From contig JAFQFP010000011.1 of assembly GCA_017398625.1 (NCBI GenBank), positions 1-43,870 on the forward strand: DNA of 43,870 nucleotides, read 5' to 3'. This document shows, piece after piece, positions 31,805 to 39,860 of the stretch. Numbering within the stretch: position 1 is the stretch's first letter; every line of letters starts with the position of its first letter. The position numbers and the translations under genes were made by a program. The notes beneath the pieces are model-generated. The model saw nothing but the letters and a program-made list of their open reading frames with translations. It had not been told where the DNA came from and ran no database searches. Source of the DNA: Oscillospiraceae bacterium (GTDB lineage Bacteria; Bacillota; Clostridia; Oscillospirales; Oscillospiraceae).

Positions 31805-33244
31805 TTAGTCCACACCGGAGATGGTGATGGTGCAGCCGCCCTTCAGTTCCTCGTAAACCGTATTGTCCACCGCCACGGTGGAGCTGACCATGCCGCCTCC
31901 GCTGTTGTCTATGGTCTCAGAAATGAACGGGCCGTTCACACTGACGATCACCGTGTTGGTATAGTTGTACATATCGATCATCAGGCCCTCGTTGCCCCCG
32001 GTGGGTTCTCCGTGGAACCAGAAGGTAATATTGCAGTCGCCGGAGACGGTTACTCCGCCCTGACTGACATGCGCATGGCCGTTGGACCAGTAAGGGCCTT
32101 CCAAACCGCCATAGATGGGATGGCTGATCCAGATATAGGACAGGTCCTCAAAGCCTGCCAGGCTGAATTCCTTCTCCACCTGGCCGTTTTTGGCATCGCC
32201 ATAGCCAAGTTGGATGGAGAAATTACCGTTTCGCAGCTGCCGCTTCATGGTGCTGCCCGTTGTATACTGATCGGAAAACTTAAAGTATGCAGACAGGGCA
32301 GAGAAGACGGAACTGGACTTCAGCGCGATGCTGTTCATAAACTGCTGGTCGAAGGGCTTCATATCGTGGTTCACATTGATCTGCACCACACCGGTATAGA
32401 TGCCGCCCCAGCCGTTGGGATCGATGGGGTCCGGGGTGGTCTGGGTCAGATCCACCGCCAGCTTCCAGATCTGGGGCACGTTGATGGAACCGAACAGGGT
32501 CTTGGTGGTGATGACCGTTTCGTTGCAGGTCAAGCGCCACTGGGCCTGGCCCAGCCCCCGCTCCCGGGCTTTGATCCGGGCATTGCACAGGGAGTAGAAC
32601 TTCTCCAGCGCCAGGGCAGCGGCAAAGCTGCGCTGGGCATTTTCGTCGCTGGCCACATACTCCATATACTCCCGGGTGGCAACGGTGCCCACATTCTTCA
32701 CCAGACCGAACAGCTCTTTGTAGGTCTCGCCCACTACCTTGCCCAGGGCAAAGTCGATGAGCTTGTCGATGGCCATGTCCTTCAGCTTTTTCAGCACACT
32801 TTCGCCGGTGAGCGTGGAAAGATCGAAGGTGGCATCGCCGGAGAGGATCTTGCTTAAGTCCTCGGCGTTGTCCACACCGCAGGCCGCCAGCATCAGCTCC
32901 ACCAGCACCCGGGGCGGCACTTCCCGGCTCTCGTCATACTTCAGTGCCTTTCCCTCAATGGCGTGGAGGGTCTGCAGCTCTTCCGAGGAGATATTGTAGC
33001 TGGTCATAAACTCCCGGATAATACCGTCTACTTCCTCGTCTTCCAGCCGGTTGCCGTTGGAGAGCTTGCCGGTGAATTCATGGCTGCCGATCTTGAATTT
33101 CACTTCCTGATCCAGGATGGTGTTGTATTCAATACGGGTGTAGTCCACCCCGGGGATATCGCCCACATAGGCACCGGCAGGGATAGGCAGAACCGCCGCC
33201 ACCATGCACAATACCAGCACAAGGCTTATGATTCGTTTTTTCAC
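31805..33244 (-). CDS. Large secreted protein, paralogue B (long operon)
   Basis: A 479-residue exported protein with signal peptide IISLVLVLCMVAAVLPIPAGA and no lipobox. It opens with GVDYTRIEYNTILDQEVKFK and has a helical region (~60-220), then QAQWRLTCNET, NVPQIWKLAVDLTQT and VNHDMKPFDQQFMNS. Its last third is beta-rich, with YSNGHAHVSQGGVTVSG and a C-terminus GGCTITISGVD. The same marks in the same order occur in the protein at 25504-27000, so the two are paralogues at clear but low identity. I recognise no named domain. It is followed by a small lipoprotein gene 13 bp away, just as paralogue A is. Confidence 0.87.
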   Translation of the reverse strand: MKKRIISLVLVLCMVAAVLPIPAGAYVGDIPGVDYTRIEYNTILDQEVKFKIGSHEFTGKLSNGNRLEDEEVDGIIREFMTSYNISSEELQTLHAIEGKALKYDESREVPPRVLVELMLAACGVDNAEDLSKILSGDATFDLSTLTGESVLKKLKDMAIDKLIDFALGKVVGETYKELFGLVKNVGTVATREYMEYVASDENAQRSFAAALALEKFYSLCNARIKARERGLGQAQWRLTCNETVITTKTLFGSINVPQIWKLAVDLTQTTPDPIDPNGWGGIYTGVVQINVNHDMKPFDQQFMNSIALKSSSVFSALSAYFKFSDQYTTGSTMKRQLRNGNFSIQLGYGDAKNGQVEKEFSLAGFEDLSYIWISHPIYGGLEGPYWSNGHAHVSQGGVTVSGDCNITFWFHGEPTGGNEGLMIDMYNYTNTVIVSVNGPFISETIDNSGGGMVSSTVAVDNTVYEELKGGCTITISGVD

Positions 33245-33293
33245 TTTCTATCACTTTCCTTCCTTATCTGAAAAGTGCGAATTGCGGATCTCC

Positions 33294-34760
33294 TCATTCC
33301 AGAGTGATCCACCGCAGGTCTTCCGGACAGGTCATCAGCTCCATCCGGCTTAAATATTCATCCAGCGCATCCCTTGCGCTGGTGGCAAGGGTCCGGATGG
33401 GGGCATTTTCTGCCGCTTCCTCCTTGCTGATGCCCAGAAGCTGTGCCATATTCATAAAGTGGTAGGTCTGCAATCCCACCCGGAACAGGCGGTCATCTTC
33501 GATGGGCGCGCCTGCAAAGGCCATCTCTGTTACCCGCTGCTTCCCCAGGGATACCACCACCCGGAGATCCCGGGAAAACTGGTAGTATTCCGCATGGCCG
33601 TCCGCCAGTGCTTCGGGCCGGAAGATGTGACTGATCATGGACTTGAGCTGCCGCCCGGTGACGGTGACACGGATGATCTCCTCCTCAAAGGGAAACAGTT
33701 CCGTCAGGTCCCGCAGGGTCACCAGCGGCCCCAGCTTCGGCAACCGCAGACTGCCGGAACCCAGAAGCATCACATCCAGCCCCAGATTATCCCGGAACAG
33801 GTCCGCTGTCAGACGGCCCAGTTGGGTCTCCCGGTCCCGGGTGGGATGGGTGTAGGTGCCTGCCAGCCGGGTAATGTAGCGGTTATATTTCTCCTCCGCA
33901 GCGGTATTGTAAGTTTCGATCAGCTTTTCCAAAGCCTCATCTCTGGGGCAGTAGTCGCTGTCGATGGGGATCAGCTTCCAGTTATAGCTGTGGATGGAAT
34001 TTGTGTCCGTGTTGATGGTCAGATCAAACCGTCCGATCTGGTCCGTACCTGTGACAGCCTGGACAATGGGAATACCGGCCACAACGCAGGGTTCCTCCAG
34101 ATAGGTATGGGTATGTCCGCCGATGATGATGTCCACGCCCCATCGGGGATCCAGCAGGGCTGCAAGCTTCTTATCCTCCTCAAAGCCGATATGGGTCAGC
34201 AGCACCGTCAGATCCACATTCTCCGTCCGGTAGGCATTGCAGATCCTGCCCACCTCGGAAGCGGCCTCGTGGACATTGATGAAGGAGCCGATGAGCCGTT
34301 CCTTCCTGGCCTGGGCCAGCACTTCCTCGGTGAGGATGCCAATGAACAGCACCTTCATGCCGCCCACTTCCAGAATGATGTGACTCTGGAAAAGGCGCAC
34401 CTGATTGGTGGTCAAGTAGAGGTTTGCGTTGATGATGGGAAACCGGGCGCATTTTTCCAGAAACAGCATATGGCTTACACCATAATCGATCTCATGGTTA
34501 CCCAGGGTCGCCACATCGGGAGCCAGCATATTCATGATCTCGATGGTGGAAAGACCCATGAACTCGCTGTCGATGATGGAGCCCCGGAACATATCACCGG
34601 AGATGGCATAGAGGACATTTTCCTCCTCTGCCCGGACCTTCTGGATATAGCCGGAGAGCATGGAAACACCGCCGGTGAGTTTGCCGCTCTTATCCTCGGC
34701 AAGAAAATCTCCGTGCATATCATTGGAGTGGAGGAGGGTCAGTTTTTTCAGATTTTTCAT
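33294..34760 (-). CDS. Metallophosphatase / 5'-nucleotidase-like protein, no signal peptide (long operon)
   Basis: A 488-residue two-domain enzyme of the UshA type, expected to hydrolyse nucleotides or related phosphoesters. The N-terminal calcineurin-like domain has the dimetal motifs LLHSNDMHGD (Asp14, His16), SGDMFRGS, LGNHEIDYG, THIGF and GGHTHT. The C-terminal domain (~300-480) has the 5'-nucleotidase fold marks GRLTADLFRDN and FPFEEEIIRVTVTG. Family members are usually exported, but this one begins MKNLKKLTLLHSND with no signal peptide, so it should be cytoplasmic. It lies 20 bp after the zinc-ribbon membrane protein gene and 49 bp before paralogue B. Confidence 0.92.
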   Translation of the reverse strand: MKNLKKLTLLHSNDMHGDFLAEDKSGKLTGGVSMLSGYIQKVRAEEENVLYAISGDMFRGSIIDSEFMGLSTIEIMNMLAPDVATLGNHEIDYGVSHMLFLEKCARFPIINANLYLTTNQVRLFQSHIILEVGGMKVLFIGILTEEVLAQARKERLIGSFINVHEAASEVGRICNAYRTENVDLTVLLTHIGFEEDKKLAALLDPRWGVDIIIGGHTHTYLEEPCVVAGIPIVQAVTGTDQIGRFDLTINTDTNSIHSYNWKLIPIDSDYCPRDEALEKLIETYNTAAEEKYNRYITRLAGTYTHPTRDRETQLGRLTADLFRDNLGLDVMLLGSGSLRLPKLGPLVTLRDLTELFPFEEEIIRVTVTGRQLKSMISHIFRPEALADGHAEYYQFSRDLRVVVSLGKQRVTEMAFAGAPIEDDRLFRVGLQTYHFMNMAQLLGISKEEAAENAPIRTLATSARDALDEYLSRMELMTCPEDLRWITLE

Positions 34761-34780
34761 AATTCCTCCTGTTTTTCAGG

Positions 34781-35341
34781 TCACTCTGTAGGAACCATGC
34801 CCTCCAGTTCGCCCATCATATCACCCAGAGAACCGAACTGTTCGATCAATTCTGTCAGGTCGCCCAGATCCCCGGAACTGCCGATTTGACCCAATTCTCC
34901 CATGGCCTGTTCCAGATAGGGCGTAACAGTGTTTATTAAGGCATTGATCGCAAGACCGATCAGCGCACCAACCACCAGGGCTATGATAAGCCAGATCAGC
35001 ATAGCCCGGGCAAAATGCTTGATGTTCTTATTCTTGGAAGCAAAAGCCATAATCAGGCAGATCAGCCAGCCGATTATAGGCAGCGAAAACAGGAATATCA
35101 GACCGAAGAAGGTTCCGGTGCTGACGGTTTTGTCCGCGGGAATCTCTGCTTTCGGTTGGGGTGCAGGTGTATACTGGGGTGCGGGAGGGTCTGTGCGCCG
35201 GGGAGCTGGTCTTGTTGCAGGTTGCATTTCGGGCATTACCTGGGGAGTAGTGCTGTCCTGCTCTGCTTTCGCGCCGCAATTGGTACAAAAGGCAATGCCG
35301 TCACGGAGTTCAGCTCCACATTGGGTGCAGAATTTCGCCAT
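34781..35341 (-). CDS. Zinc-ribbon membrane protein (long operon)
   Basis: A 186-residue protein that begins with a zinc ribbon (Cys5, Cys8, Cys19, Cys22 in CTQCG...CTNCG), then a Pro/Ala/Thr-rich linker (~28-70), two membrane helices (~78-100, FFGLIFLFSLPIIGWLICLI, and ~110-135, AMLIWLIIALVVGALIGLAI), and an amphipathic C-terminal tail rich in Gly, Leu and Met. Topology would place both ends in the cytoplasm. This zinc-ribbon plus two-helix design is common in Firmicutes, but the role is unknown. It lies 20 bp after the next zinc-ribbon gene. Confidence 0.86.
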   Translation of the reverse strand: MAKFCTQCGAELRDGIAFCTNCGAKAEQDSTTPQVMPEMQPATRPAPRRTDPPAPQYTPAPQPKAEIPADKTVSTGTFFGLIFLFSLPIIGWLICLIMAFASKNKNIKHFARAMLIWLIIALVVGALIGLAINALINTVTPYLEQAMGELGQIGSSGDLGDLTELIEQFGSLGDMMGELEGMVPTE

Positions 35342-35361
35342 TGCTTTATCCTCCGGTCAAT

Positions 35362-36456
35362 TTATAATTTTGCACCGCAGGAACCGCAGAAGCCAGCGCC
35401 GCTTTCATTCTTTGCGCCGCACTGACCGCAGAATTTTCCGCCCGTAGCGCTCTGTGCCGGTGCTTCCGGAATCCGGGGTGCTTCATAAGCGGGAGCATCA
35501 TAGGTCGGAGCAGCATAAGCAGGTGTTTCATAGCCGGGGTTCTCCCCGTATGTACCGGTGGGGTCTTCTGCCTTGCCCTTTTCCCACAGTTCCTTAAACT
35601 TGGCGGAAATACCGCTGAGCTTACCGTACAGATCGAAGGTGATCTCCGTGGTGGGAGCCACAGCCATATAGCCTGCCATGGTCTGGCAGAGGACGAAGCT
35701 GTCCATGAACGCGAACTTGACTACCCATGCAATCAGGCAGGCCAGCAGGAAGGCAAACAGGCCGCTCCATTTCAGCAGTCTGAACAACAGACCCACGGGA
35801 ATGAACACCACCATGACCATAGCCAAGGTTGCCAGAACCAGCTTCAGCATGGTGACCACCGCGTTTTTCAGCAGATGCTTGATATTCTTGGCATAGATCA
35901 CAACACCGTCGCAGGCACTCTGGAATGCGCCTTGCTCAGTTTTGTAGAATGTATAACCCAGGCAGCACTCGTCGATATAGCCCAGGGACAGCTCAACGAA
36001 CCACTTGGCAAGACCTGCCACTTTATCCACGCCGGGGATAAAGTCCATGAAATTACTGACCTTTTCGATACCCCTCTGGATCTCCTTCACGGCTCCTGCC
36101 ACCAATTTATCTACGGCAAAGTACACATTGGAGGTAAGGAAACGCTCCTTGACCCTATCCTTGCCGTACTGCACCTGATTATCGGGAACCTTGCCGGTGG
36201 CGGCTGCTTCCGCCAGCACAGCAACGTGTCCGGCCTTCACCAGATAGCCTGCGTAATTCATGACCACCAGATGCACCACCTTGATGCTGCCGCCCCAGAT
36301 GCACAGGCCGATGACCAGTCCCAGGTCACCAAAAAGCCAGCCGATACCGGCAAAAAGAGCCAGCAGCACACCCATGATCAAAACCATTACTCCGCCTAAA
36401 ACAAATTTTGCCATACAGAAGGGCATCGTCTTACGAAATAACTGTTCTGCTTTCAT
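35362..36456 (-). CDS. Multi-spanning membrane protein with C-terminal zinc ribbon (long operon)
   Basis: A 364-residue membrane protein. The start at 36456 follows AAGGAGGAATCAAAC. Hydrophobic segments lie near residues 15-65 (two, the first VLGGVMVLIMGVLLALFAGI), 205-230 and 232-255. Between them is a soluble loop with DRVKERFLTSNVYFAVDKLV and YIDECCLGYTFYKTEQGAFQ. A Tyr/Ala/Pro-rich linker leads to a C-terminal zinc ribbon (Cys343, Cys346, Cys357, Cys360). I recognise no family. It sits between two other zinc-ribbon genes, which suggests these proteins share a metal-dependent interaction, an inference from context. Confidence 0.85.
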   Translation of the reverse strand: MKAEQLFRKTMPFCMAKFVLGGVMVLIMGVLLALFAGIGWLFGDLGLVIGLCIWGGSIKVVHLVVMNYAGYLVKAGHVAVLAEAAATGKVPDNQVQYGKDRVKERFLTSNVYFAVDKLVAGAVKEIQRGIEKVSNFMDFIPGVDKVAGLAKWFVELSLGYIDECCLGYTFYKTEQGAFQSACDGVVIYAKNIKHLLKNAVVTMLKLVLATLAMVMVVFIPVGLLFRLLKWSGLFAFLLACLIAWVVKFAFMDSFVLCQTMAGYMAVAPTTEITFDLYGKLSGISAKFKELWEKGKAEDPTGTYGENPGYETPAYAAPTYDAPAYEAPRIPEAPAQSATGGKFCGQCGAKNESGAGFCGSCGAKL

Positions 36457-36495
36457 TGTTTGATTCCTCCTTGTCACAGTATAAAGATTTACGAA

Positions 36496-37383
36496 TTAGC
36501 GCCGGAACAATTTGGCAAAGTCCTTTAGATCATCCAGACCGATATCCTTGCTCTTTTTGGGCTCGGGCTTTACATAGTCGAAGCCGCCGTAGGGCTCTCT
36601 CCGGCAGAAGCCGATGCAGGCGCAGTCGGGATCACCTTCGAAGCAATGCTCGGTATCCACATTGTAGACCACACCGTCGATCCGCTTGAAAAGCTGTGCC
36701 TGGGTAGGGTTCTGACCTGCGGGACGGAATCCGTTCTGCTGCAGGATCTGGCGATAGGCTTCTACGGCCCGGTGGGCTGCACCGGTATTGCCGTTAAAGG
36801 AGGCGGAGAAGTTCACACCGTCGCTGCCGTAGTCCTCGATGTACAATTCACCGCCGCAGGTCCACTTGGGATACTGGGGAAGGATCTCATCCCATTGGGC
36901 CAATACCTTGGCATTCTTACGCGCGGCCATTTCTTCCTCCTGCAGCGCAACGGGGAGCTTGGCGCCGCAGTCCTGGCAGAACTTGGTGCCCACACTGTTC
37001 TGCTTGCCGCAGCTGGGGCAAACAGCGCTCTGGCCCAATGTCTGCTCCGGCAGCTTTGCGCCGCAGCCGGGACAGAACTTCTTATCTCCGGAGGTGGGCT
37101 GGCCGCATTCGGGGCAGACCTTCAGATCCTTGGTCATCTGGTTGGCATAGCCCTGTATGGACCGCTCCAGATTGGCAAATGCTCCCTCCATACCGGATGT
37201 GGTCTGACGGGTCTGCTGGGCCACATTGCCGGCAGCCTGGTCAAAATGCTCTGCGGCTTTATTGGCATATTCTGTCGCTCTGGGTTCCACCACCTGCTGT
37301 ACTGCCTTACCGATGGCATTGCCTAGACCTCTGCTGATGCCCTGGCTGACTGCATTTTTAATGGTTCTTTTCAGAAAGCTCAT
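36496..37383 (-). CDS. Double zinc-ribbon cytoplasmic protein (long operon)
   Basis: A 295-residue protein with no signal peptide. Residues ~1-85 form an amphipathic helical region ([40 protein letters not shown]). Two zinc ribbons follow: Cys90/93/104/107 and Cys122/125/136/139. The rest (~150-295) is a mixed alpha/beta domain with [20 protein letters not shown] and an extra Cys cluster near [10 protein letters not shown]. The function is unknown. The ribbon pair recalls adaptor proteins that bind other proteins. It starts 16 bp after the small LuxR-type gene and is the second gene of the operon. Confidence 0.85.
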   Translation of the reverse strand: MSFLKRTIKNAVSQGISRGLGNAIGKAVQQVVEPRATEYANKAAEHFDQAAGNVAQQTRQTTSGMEGAFANLERSIQGYANQMTKDLKVCPECGQPTSGDKKFCPGCGAKLPEQTLGQSAVCPSCGKQNSVGTKFCQDCGAKLPVALQEEEMAARKNAKVLAQWDEILPQYPKWTCGGELYIEDYGSDGVNFSASFNGNTGAAHRAVEAYRQILQQNGFRPAGQNPTQAQLFKRIDGVVYNVDTEHCFEGDPDCACIGFCRREPYGGFDYVKPEPKKSKDIGLDDLKDFAKLFRR

Positions 37384-37399
37384 AATTGTCCTCCCTTTG

Positions 37400-37678
37400 T
37401 TACAGATCCTTGTAGCGGATCAGAATCTGTCTTCTGCCGGAAACCTCCAGCTTTTTGTAAATGTTCTTACAGTGGAAATGGACGGACGAACTGCTGATAA
37501 ACAGTTCCTTTGCGATTTCTTCCTGAGTCTTATCTGTGAGCAGATAGGCAAAAACCTCGATCTCCCGGGGAGAAAGTTTTGCCAGCTCCGGGTGCTCTGC
37601 CTGGATGGACAGAAGTTCCTGCTTTGCCAGTACCATATACTCAAAGAAGCTCAGTTTTTCCTGTGTCTTGTCTGCCAT
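37400..37678 (-). CDS. Stand-alone LuxR-type HTH protein, first gene of the long operon
   Basis: A 92-residue DNA-binding protein consisting of a short N-terminal helix region and a LuxR/GerE-type HTH (residues ~34-92): [20 protein letters not shown], then [20 protein letters not shown] and [18 protein letters not shown]. The start at 37678 follows AAAGGGGGAACCG; 23 more open codons upstream overlap the putative operator. There is no receiver or ligand-binding domain. It is divergent from a membrane protein carrying the same kind of HTH, so the two may act at the same sites or regulate each other. Confidence 0.88.
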   Translation of the reverse strand: MADKTQEKLSFFEYMVLAKQELLSIQAEHPELAKLSPREIEVFAYLLTDKTQEEIAKELFISSSSVHFHCKNIYKKLEVSGRRQILIRYKDL

Positions 37679-37717
37679 CGGTTCCCCCTTTCGCTTTGCC
37701 TTTGGGATGGTGGTATT

Positions 37718-37735
37718 CCTACCATATCGGGTAGG
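37718..37735. promoter_or_regulatory. Inverted repeat, putative operator (site 1)
   Basis: CCTACC-ATATCG-GGTAGG, a perfect 6-6-6 inverted repeat in the leader of the long operon, 40 bp upstream of its first start codon. The sequence CCTACCATAT recurs at 37868-37877 near the divergent regulator gene. Confidence 0.55.
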
Positions 37736-37762
37736 TTTTCGGAACAACGGTTGAATAAGGGT

Positions 37763-37782
37763 GCCATATCTGTTATGATATG
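37763..37782. promoter_or_regulatory. Inverted repeat in the divergent region
   Basis: CCATATC-TGTTAT-GATATGG, a perfect 7-bp inverted repeat with a 6-bp spacer. It contains the same CCATAT core as the flanking putative operators. Confidence 0.5.
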
Positions 37783-37810
37783 GGCAACCCGATCTTCCAT
37801 GTCCGGTTCC

Positions 37811-37816
37811 ATTATA
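37811..37816 (-). promoter_or_regulatory. Minus-10 element of the long operon
   Basis: A perfect TATAAT on the minus strand; the -35 position (TTTATG, 17 bp away) is poor, as expected of an activator-dependent promoter. Transcription from here would start about 125 bp upstream of the first gene and include both inverted repeats 37718-37782. I see no clear promoter for the divergent gene. Confidence 0.5.
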
Positions 37817-37867
37817 TCGGTTATGGGGGACTGCATAAATCCCTTGTTTAAGGGGTTTTACAGGTTA

Positions 37868-37885
37868 CCTACCATATTTCGGGGG
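37868..37885. promoter_or_regulatory. Second copy of the CCTACCATAT motif, putative operator (site 2)
   Basis: CCTACCATATTTCGGG, which matches site 1 (37718-37735) if two bases are inserted, lies 28-45 bp upstream of the membrane-bound LuxR-type gene. It lacks the perfect right half-site of site 1. Confidence 0.45.
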
Positions 37886-37912
37886 ATTTTTACTGAAATT
37901 GGGGATATTGCT

Positions 37913-39370
37913 ATGAACGATTCCTTCCTTTTGGACAATCAGCGCAAGCGCCGGGAGTATTCGTTGAAGCACCTGTGCTGCTTTGTTATGTTTTCTTTCT
38001 GGCAGATGGGCTTCATCTATTTTATGGGGCCGGCTCTGAATATCGACGGCCGGACACCCCTGCCCATTGATATGGACAACCTGACGATTCTCATAGCCGG
38101 GTGCTATGTACTGTCCATTACCTATATGATTTTCCTGCCCCGGTATGTGGTCTGGGCGGAGCGTGTGTGTACTTTGGCGGCCATTGCCACGGTGCTGGGA
38201 CTGTTTTTGCCGCTGCCGGATGAAATTCTGAAGGGCTTGATCTATGCCCATGTATTCGTCTGCTGCACCATGATCGGCTTTGAGACCTTCATCATCGTGA
38301 ATTTCTTATCCGAGAAAAGCGCCATTTACACACTGACTGCCGGTTACGGCCTTGCAGTATTCCTGATCGCTTTGGTTCAGAATGACTTCCTTGCCATTAC
38401 CTTCCCGGTGTTCCGTGTGATCACGGTGGCAGCGCTGCTCCTGCTGCTGATCTTTACGCTGCGTTTACCGGCTTCTCCCAAGGCTTGTCCCCGATATGTC
38501 CGCAAAGACAGCGGTCTGGTGGCACCCAAAAAGCTGCTGACCGGCACCTTTATTCTGGTGTTTGTCAGTTCGCTCATGGGGGTATCCGGTCCCTCCATCT
38601 CCGCTGAGGTGCGTCACGGTGTATTCGTTACCTATTTTGTGGATGCTGCCGCAAGTGTGGTGCTTTTTTATCTGTATCAGAAAAAAGATTTCCATCCTTT
38701 CCGGTGTATTTCTGTCTGTGTTGGTCTGAGCTGTATCGGTTTTCTGCTGATGTATGTGGCGGATTTTGTTCCATGGATCAGCTATATTTCCTGCGCTCTG
38801 ATCGGTTTCGGTATGGTAGCCTGCCAGATGGTTCCTTTGTACGGTCTGGCGCTGATGAAGTCTTACCCTTCCAGGTATCTTTCTCCCACGATCATCGGCC
38901 TTGCCCTAGTCGCCGTGCTGGTGCAGGGCGGTATGGTGGAAGCCTTCCGCAGCGCCCCCTCCATGCTTTTCCTTGCCTATGCGGTGGTCATGGTAATCCT
39001 GGCCATTCTCTATTTACAGGTCGAGCCTTACTTCCTGTACACCATGCGCCGGAAGATCCCGGAGGAAGTGCAGCTCTCAGCCGCAGAACCCGTCAAGCAG
39101 GAGATGCCCGAGCAGGAGGAAGAAAGCGCTCCCGCAGCGGAAACATTGTCTGCGGATTCTCCCTTTGCGGTTCTGTCCAAGCGGGAACTGGAAGTTGTGG
39201 ATCTCATTGCCCGAGGTTACAGCAACGCGGAAATTGCCAATGTGCTGGTCATTTCCGTGCATACGGTCAATGACCACACCAAGAAGATCTACCGCAAGCT
39301 GAATGTTCACAGCCGCCTGGAGGTTGCCGCCCTGGCAAACCGCCAGAAGGAATCCTACATTGAGGTATGA
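37913..39370 (+). CDS. Multi-spanning membrane protein fused to LuxR-type HTH
   Basis: A 485-residue predicted membrane-bound transcription regulator. The ATG at 37913 (weak GGGGAT upstream) begins a hydrophobic region of about twelve segments (residues ~20-385), laid out like a major-facilitator-type bundle, for example [20 protein letters not shown] and [20 protein letters not shown]. An acidic linker follows, then a C-terminal LuxR/GerE HTH (~425-480): [40 protein letters not shown] and [11 protein letters not shown]. The membrane part is presumably a sensor or gated transporter that releases or orients the HTH. It is divergent from the 14-gene operon and shares its intergenic region, so it is the natural candidate regulator. 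Similar LuxR-membrane fusions are known in gut Actinobacteria and Clostridia, mostly uncharacterised. Confidence 0.88.
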   Translation: MNDSFLLDNQRKRREYSLKHLCCFVMFSFWQMGFIYFMGPALNIDGRTPLPIDMDNLTILIAGCYVLSITYMIFLPRYVVWAERVCTLAAIATVLGLFLPLPDEILKGLIYAHVFVCCTMIGFETFIIVNFLSEKSAIYTLTAGYGLAVFLIALVQNDFLAITFPVFRVITVAALLLLLIFTLRLPASPKACPRYVRKDSGLVAPKKLLTGTFILVFVSSLMGVSGPSISAEVRHGVFVTYFVDAAASVVLFYLYQKKDFHPFRCISVCVGLSCIGFLLMYVADFVPWISYISCALIGFGMVACQMVPLYGLALMKSYPSRYLSPTIIGLALVAVLVQGGMVEAFRSAPSMLFLAYAVVMVILAILYLQVEPYFLYTMRRKIPEEVQLSAAEPVKQEMPEQEEESAPAAETLSADSPFAVLSKRELEVVDLIARGYSNAEIANVLVISVHTVNDHTKKIYRKLNVHSRLEVAALANRQKESYIEV

Positions 39371-39403
39371 TTTCAATCCTTAATTTTTCCTGTCACTTCA
39401 TAG

Positions 39404-39441
39404 AAAAAGGGATCGCACATTACAAGTGTGATCCCTTTTTC
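39404..39441. terminator. Terminator after the membrane-bound LuxR-type gene
   Basis: A 14-bp stem with a 2-nt bulge: AAAAAGGGAT..CACA pairs with TGTG..ATCCCTTTTT (39404-39440). Both arms carry A/T runs, so it can end transcription in both directions between the convergent genes. Confidence 0.8.
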
Positions 39442-39453
39442 AAATTTACTTAT

Positions 39454-39720
39454 CTACTGACGCTTCAGTTCTGCCGCAAGCCATACACCAATCTTGATTC
39501 CCTCTACAAACCCTGCCTTCTCATAATCCCGGCAGAGTTTACAAACTGGGTAGATAATCTTATCCATCTCCCGCAAGGGCACTCCGTTCATCTGCTGGTA
39601 AAGCTCATTGAAGTCCGCTTTTATCTGCTCGTTGTCGTATGGGCTGTTTTCATTATGGCACTCATAGAGCATTCCCAAAACAGAATCCGCATCTCCACAA
39701 TTTGGCGGGTGCTGTTCCAT
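39454..39720 (-). CDS. Small hypothetical protein (DUF6809-like pattern)
   Basis: An 88-residue cytoplasmic protein, mostly helical, ending EKAGFVEGIKIGVWLAAELK. The late Gly-Phe/Val-x-x-Gly-hydrophobic pattern resembles small DUF6809-type proteins common on clostridial mobile elements; the match is tentative. The ATG at 39720 has no ribosome site. Upstream the frame continues as YIETLKTY back to a stop just before a run of seven A. A GGAGGTGG site lies before that run, so the true start may be non-ATG, or the gene may be frameshifted there. Confidence 0.65.
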   Translation of the reverse strand: MEQHPPNCGDADSVLGMLYECHNENSPYDNEQIKADFNELYQQMNGVPLREMDKIIYPVCKLCRDYEKAGFVEGIKIGVWLAAELKRQ

Positions 39721-39816
39721 ATAGGTTTTCAGAGTTTCAATATATTTTTTTGTTTACCACCTCCAAGTTTGGTGGTGATGTTAACTCTGCTTCGAAAGTT
39801 TTGCAAGTTATATTTT

Positions 39817-39856
39817 CGCCCTGCCCCGGTTTTCTTTTTCGGGACAGGGCGATTTT
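39817..39856. terminator. Terminator-like hairpin
   Basis: A 12-bp stem with one mismatch, CGCCCTGCCCCG/CGGGACAGGGCG, 11-nt loop, followed on the plus strand by ATTTTTC. It separates the two hypothetical minus-strand genes. The rest of the 140-bp gap 39721-39860 holds a short CCACC/GGTGG inverted repeat near 39758-39777. Confidence 0.6.
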
Positions 39857-39860
39857 TCAT

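Noticed and set aside
37651..37836. A 61-codon minus-strand frame in the divergent control region
   Set aside because: It overlaps the start of the small LuxR gene in another frame, starts upstream of the predicted transcription start and has no good ribosome site.
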